DNA of 64,000 bases, taken from positions 8,337,119 to 8,401,118 of the forward strand of contig CM020618.1 in assembly GCA_009829735.1 (NCBI GenBank). Reading direction: 5' to 3'. Positions 63,148-64,000 of this stretch are shown piece after piece (the first letter of the stretch is position 1; every line of letters begins with the position of its first letter). Origin of the DNA: Pyropia yezoensis (lineage: Eukaryota; Rhodophyta; Bangiophyceae; Bangiales; Bangiaceae). Below the pieces are notes generated by a model. The model was not told the origin of the DNA. It ran no database searches and was given only the letters and a program-made list of their open reading frames with translations. The translations under genes were made by a program, and so were the position numbers.

Positions 63148-63616
63148 TGTGGCAAAAACCACAAGCACACACGGCACCCAAGTTGGGGCGGTGTGCTACG
63201 GCTGCCTCCCGTGTCGGGGGAACCGGAAGAAGTGCAAGTCGCACACACTCTGTCCCTGTTGTGGGGCAAACCCCCCACGGACAAACAAGAGGATGGTGTG
63301 TGGTCCAACAGTTTCTTGGTCGGGACGGGGACGCAGGGCCAAGCCCCGCTGTCCCTCCCCTTATCCCCCCAGGGTCCACTCAGAATCTCGCCACTCAGAA
63401 TCTCCCACCCCAGCACCTGCCCACCGGGCCACACGAAAATTCAAGACGATAAATGCAGAAAACCCTCAAATCTAAGTTGGATTTACTACTAAGCTAACTA
63501 TCCCAAACTTAGGGAATATGGACCCAAATGCAGGGGGAGGAACGGATCAGGCTAGTGGCCTGCCGCCCCTTGCATGGCACGTGTTGCCCCCCTACCTGGG
63601 GGTCAATACTGCCACA
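63148..63616 (-). repeat. LTR (5' LTR in element orientation)
   Basis: 469 bp, the partner of 54240..54708. The element's promoter should lie here, reading leftwards. No TATA box is obvious on the minus strand. Confidence 0.96.
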
Positions 63617-63621
63617 GCCCG
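63617..63621. other. Target-site duplication, right copy (GCCCG)
   Basis: It matches 54235..54239. Host sequence resumes at 63622. Confidence 0.9.
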
Positions 63622-63925
63622 GCGGGGCATGGTCCGGGCGGAGACCGTCCTGCATGACATCCGGGACCTCTACGTGGCCCACGGCTACTCGAAAGTCCCT
63701 GCCGACGCTGTTGGACGCCGGTGTGGTCGCGGCTTGGTCGGATGTGCGGCAAGGTCCGTTACCAACGAAACGTTTTGTGGGACGCCCTCTTGGTCAAACG
63801 TTACAGAGCGGCTGGCGGCGTGTGATTGGGACTTGGAGGCGGGTGTGGCCGCCAAGAACAGACGCGTGCGTCACACGATGCAGGCTGGTTCTGTTCTTGC
63901 TACGTTGAAGATGTGCTGGCCATAG

Positions 63926-64000
63926 ATGTCAAACAAGTGGCCGTCGCAGAGCTCCAAATGCAAGCAATTGCTGCGCCGCGTTCTTGCGCGTCGGCAGGCT
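63926..64000. other. Window edge downstream of the split host frame
   Basis: 75 bp with no supported feature. Confidence 0.3.

Larger units (their letters stand above)
54240..63616 (-). mobile_element. Complete Ty3/gypsy-type LTR retrotransposon with chromodomain and antisense ORF
   Basis: A 9377-bp element bounded by TG..CA LTRs of 469 bp and a GCCCG duplication. The sense strand is minus. Order in its own orientation: LTR (63616..63148), primer site, gag (63028..61082), pol (61085..57102), a 647-codon ORF on the opposite strand (55047..56990), polypurine tract (54721..54709), LTR. Pol domain order is protease, reverse transcriptase, RNase H, integrase and chromodomain, which makes it Ty3/gypsy (chromovirus-like). 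The LTRs differ at one base, all ORFs are open, and the insertion is therefore recent. Short palindromes centred on AACTT/AAGTT occur throughout. Confidence 0.95.
53908..63925 (+). pseudogene. Host reading frame split by the LTR retrotransposon
   Basis: An open frame from 53908 (including VVDAFNYRMEERAKERSTDL, then FSFFQASSARSVAVMEKQA) meets the retrotransposon at 54240. Directly after the element, from 63622, the same frame resumes as RRGMVRAETVLHDIRDLYVA and continues to a stop at 63925. Removing the element and one copy of the 5-bp duplication restores the frame exactly, giving about 205 codons. No ATG is fixed and no family is recognised. It may be a small gene, an exon, or itself part of an older repeat. 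Confidence 0.45.

Overview
This window is nuclear DNA from a GC-rich photosynthetic eukaryote. The evidence is spliced genes with GT..AG introns, a chloroplast-targeted CSP41 protein, a YGGT/YlmG-type plastid membrane protein, mitochondrial enzymes and carriers, and eukaryotic class I and class II transposons. Genes are compact, very GC-rich and have few short introns (66% or more GC by eye, long G/C homopolymers, Gly/Ala-rich inserts). This fits a red alga of the Porphyra/Pyropia type. That assignment is inference from style; no marker gene here settles it.

Layout. 1-20.4 kb is a gene-dense host segment: a partial mitochondrial branched-chain 2-oxoacid dehydrogenase E1-alpha (minus), a GH53 endo-beta-1,4-galactanase, chloroplast CSP41, a small two-exon protein of possible longin fold, exportin-4, a six-exon half-size ABCA transporter, and a convergent three-exon YGGT protein. 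20.7-24.1 kb holds two DNA transposons 20 bp apart: an internally deleted Tc1/mariner element and a complete pogo/Tigger-like element with inverted ends. 24.5-33.4 kb holds mitochondrial pyruvate carrier 1 and a tandem pair of three-exon aquaporins with long Gly/Cys-rich N-termini. A fold-back repeat with a MITE in its loop lies between the aquaporins. 36.2-41.9 kb carries the two halves of a decayed PIF/Harbinger system: a Myb/SANT-like accessory protein with an in-frame TAG, and a transposase lacking its first catalytic Asp. A 120-bp minisatellite lies between them. 44.7-50.8 kb holds an unrecognised low-complexity protein with a repeated short motif and an F-box-like/leucine-rich protein. 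54.24-63.62 kb is one complete, very young LTR retrotransposon (469-bp LTRs, 5-bp target duplication). It encodes Gag and a Ty3/gypsy-type Pol with a chromodomain on the minus strand, plus a 647-aa ORF on the opposite strand. It splits a host reading frame.

How the genes relate. The host genes are unrelated housekeeping functions (amino-acid catabolism, pyruvate import, nuclear export, lipid transport, plastid RNA/membrane biology) and form no operon-like pathway. The most unusual signal is in the retrotransposon. Many near-perfect palindromes centred on AACTT/AAGTT are scattered through its LTRs and all three ORFs. Their arms differ in sequence but stay self-complementary. A large antisense ORF accompanies them.
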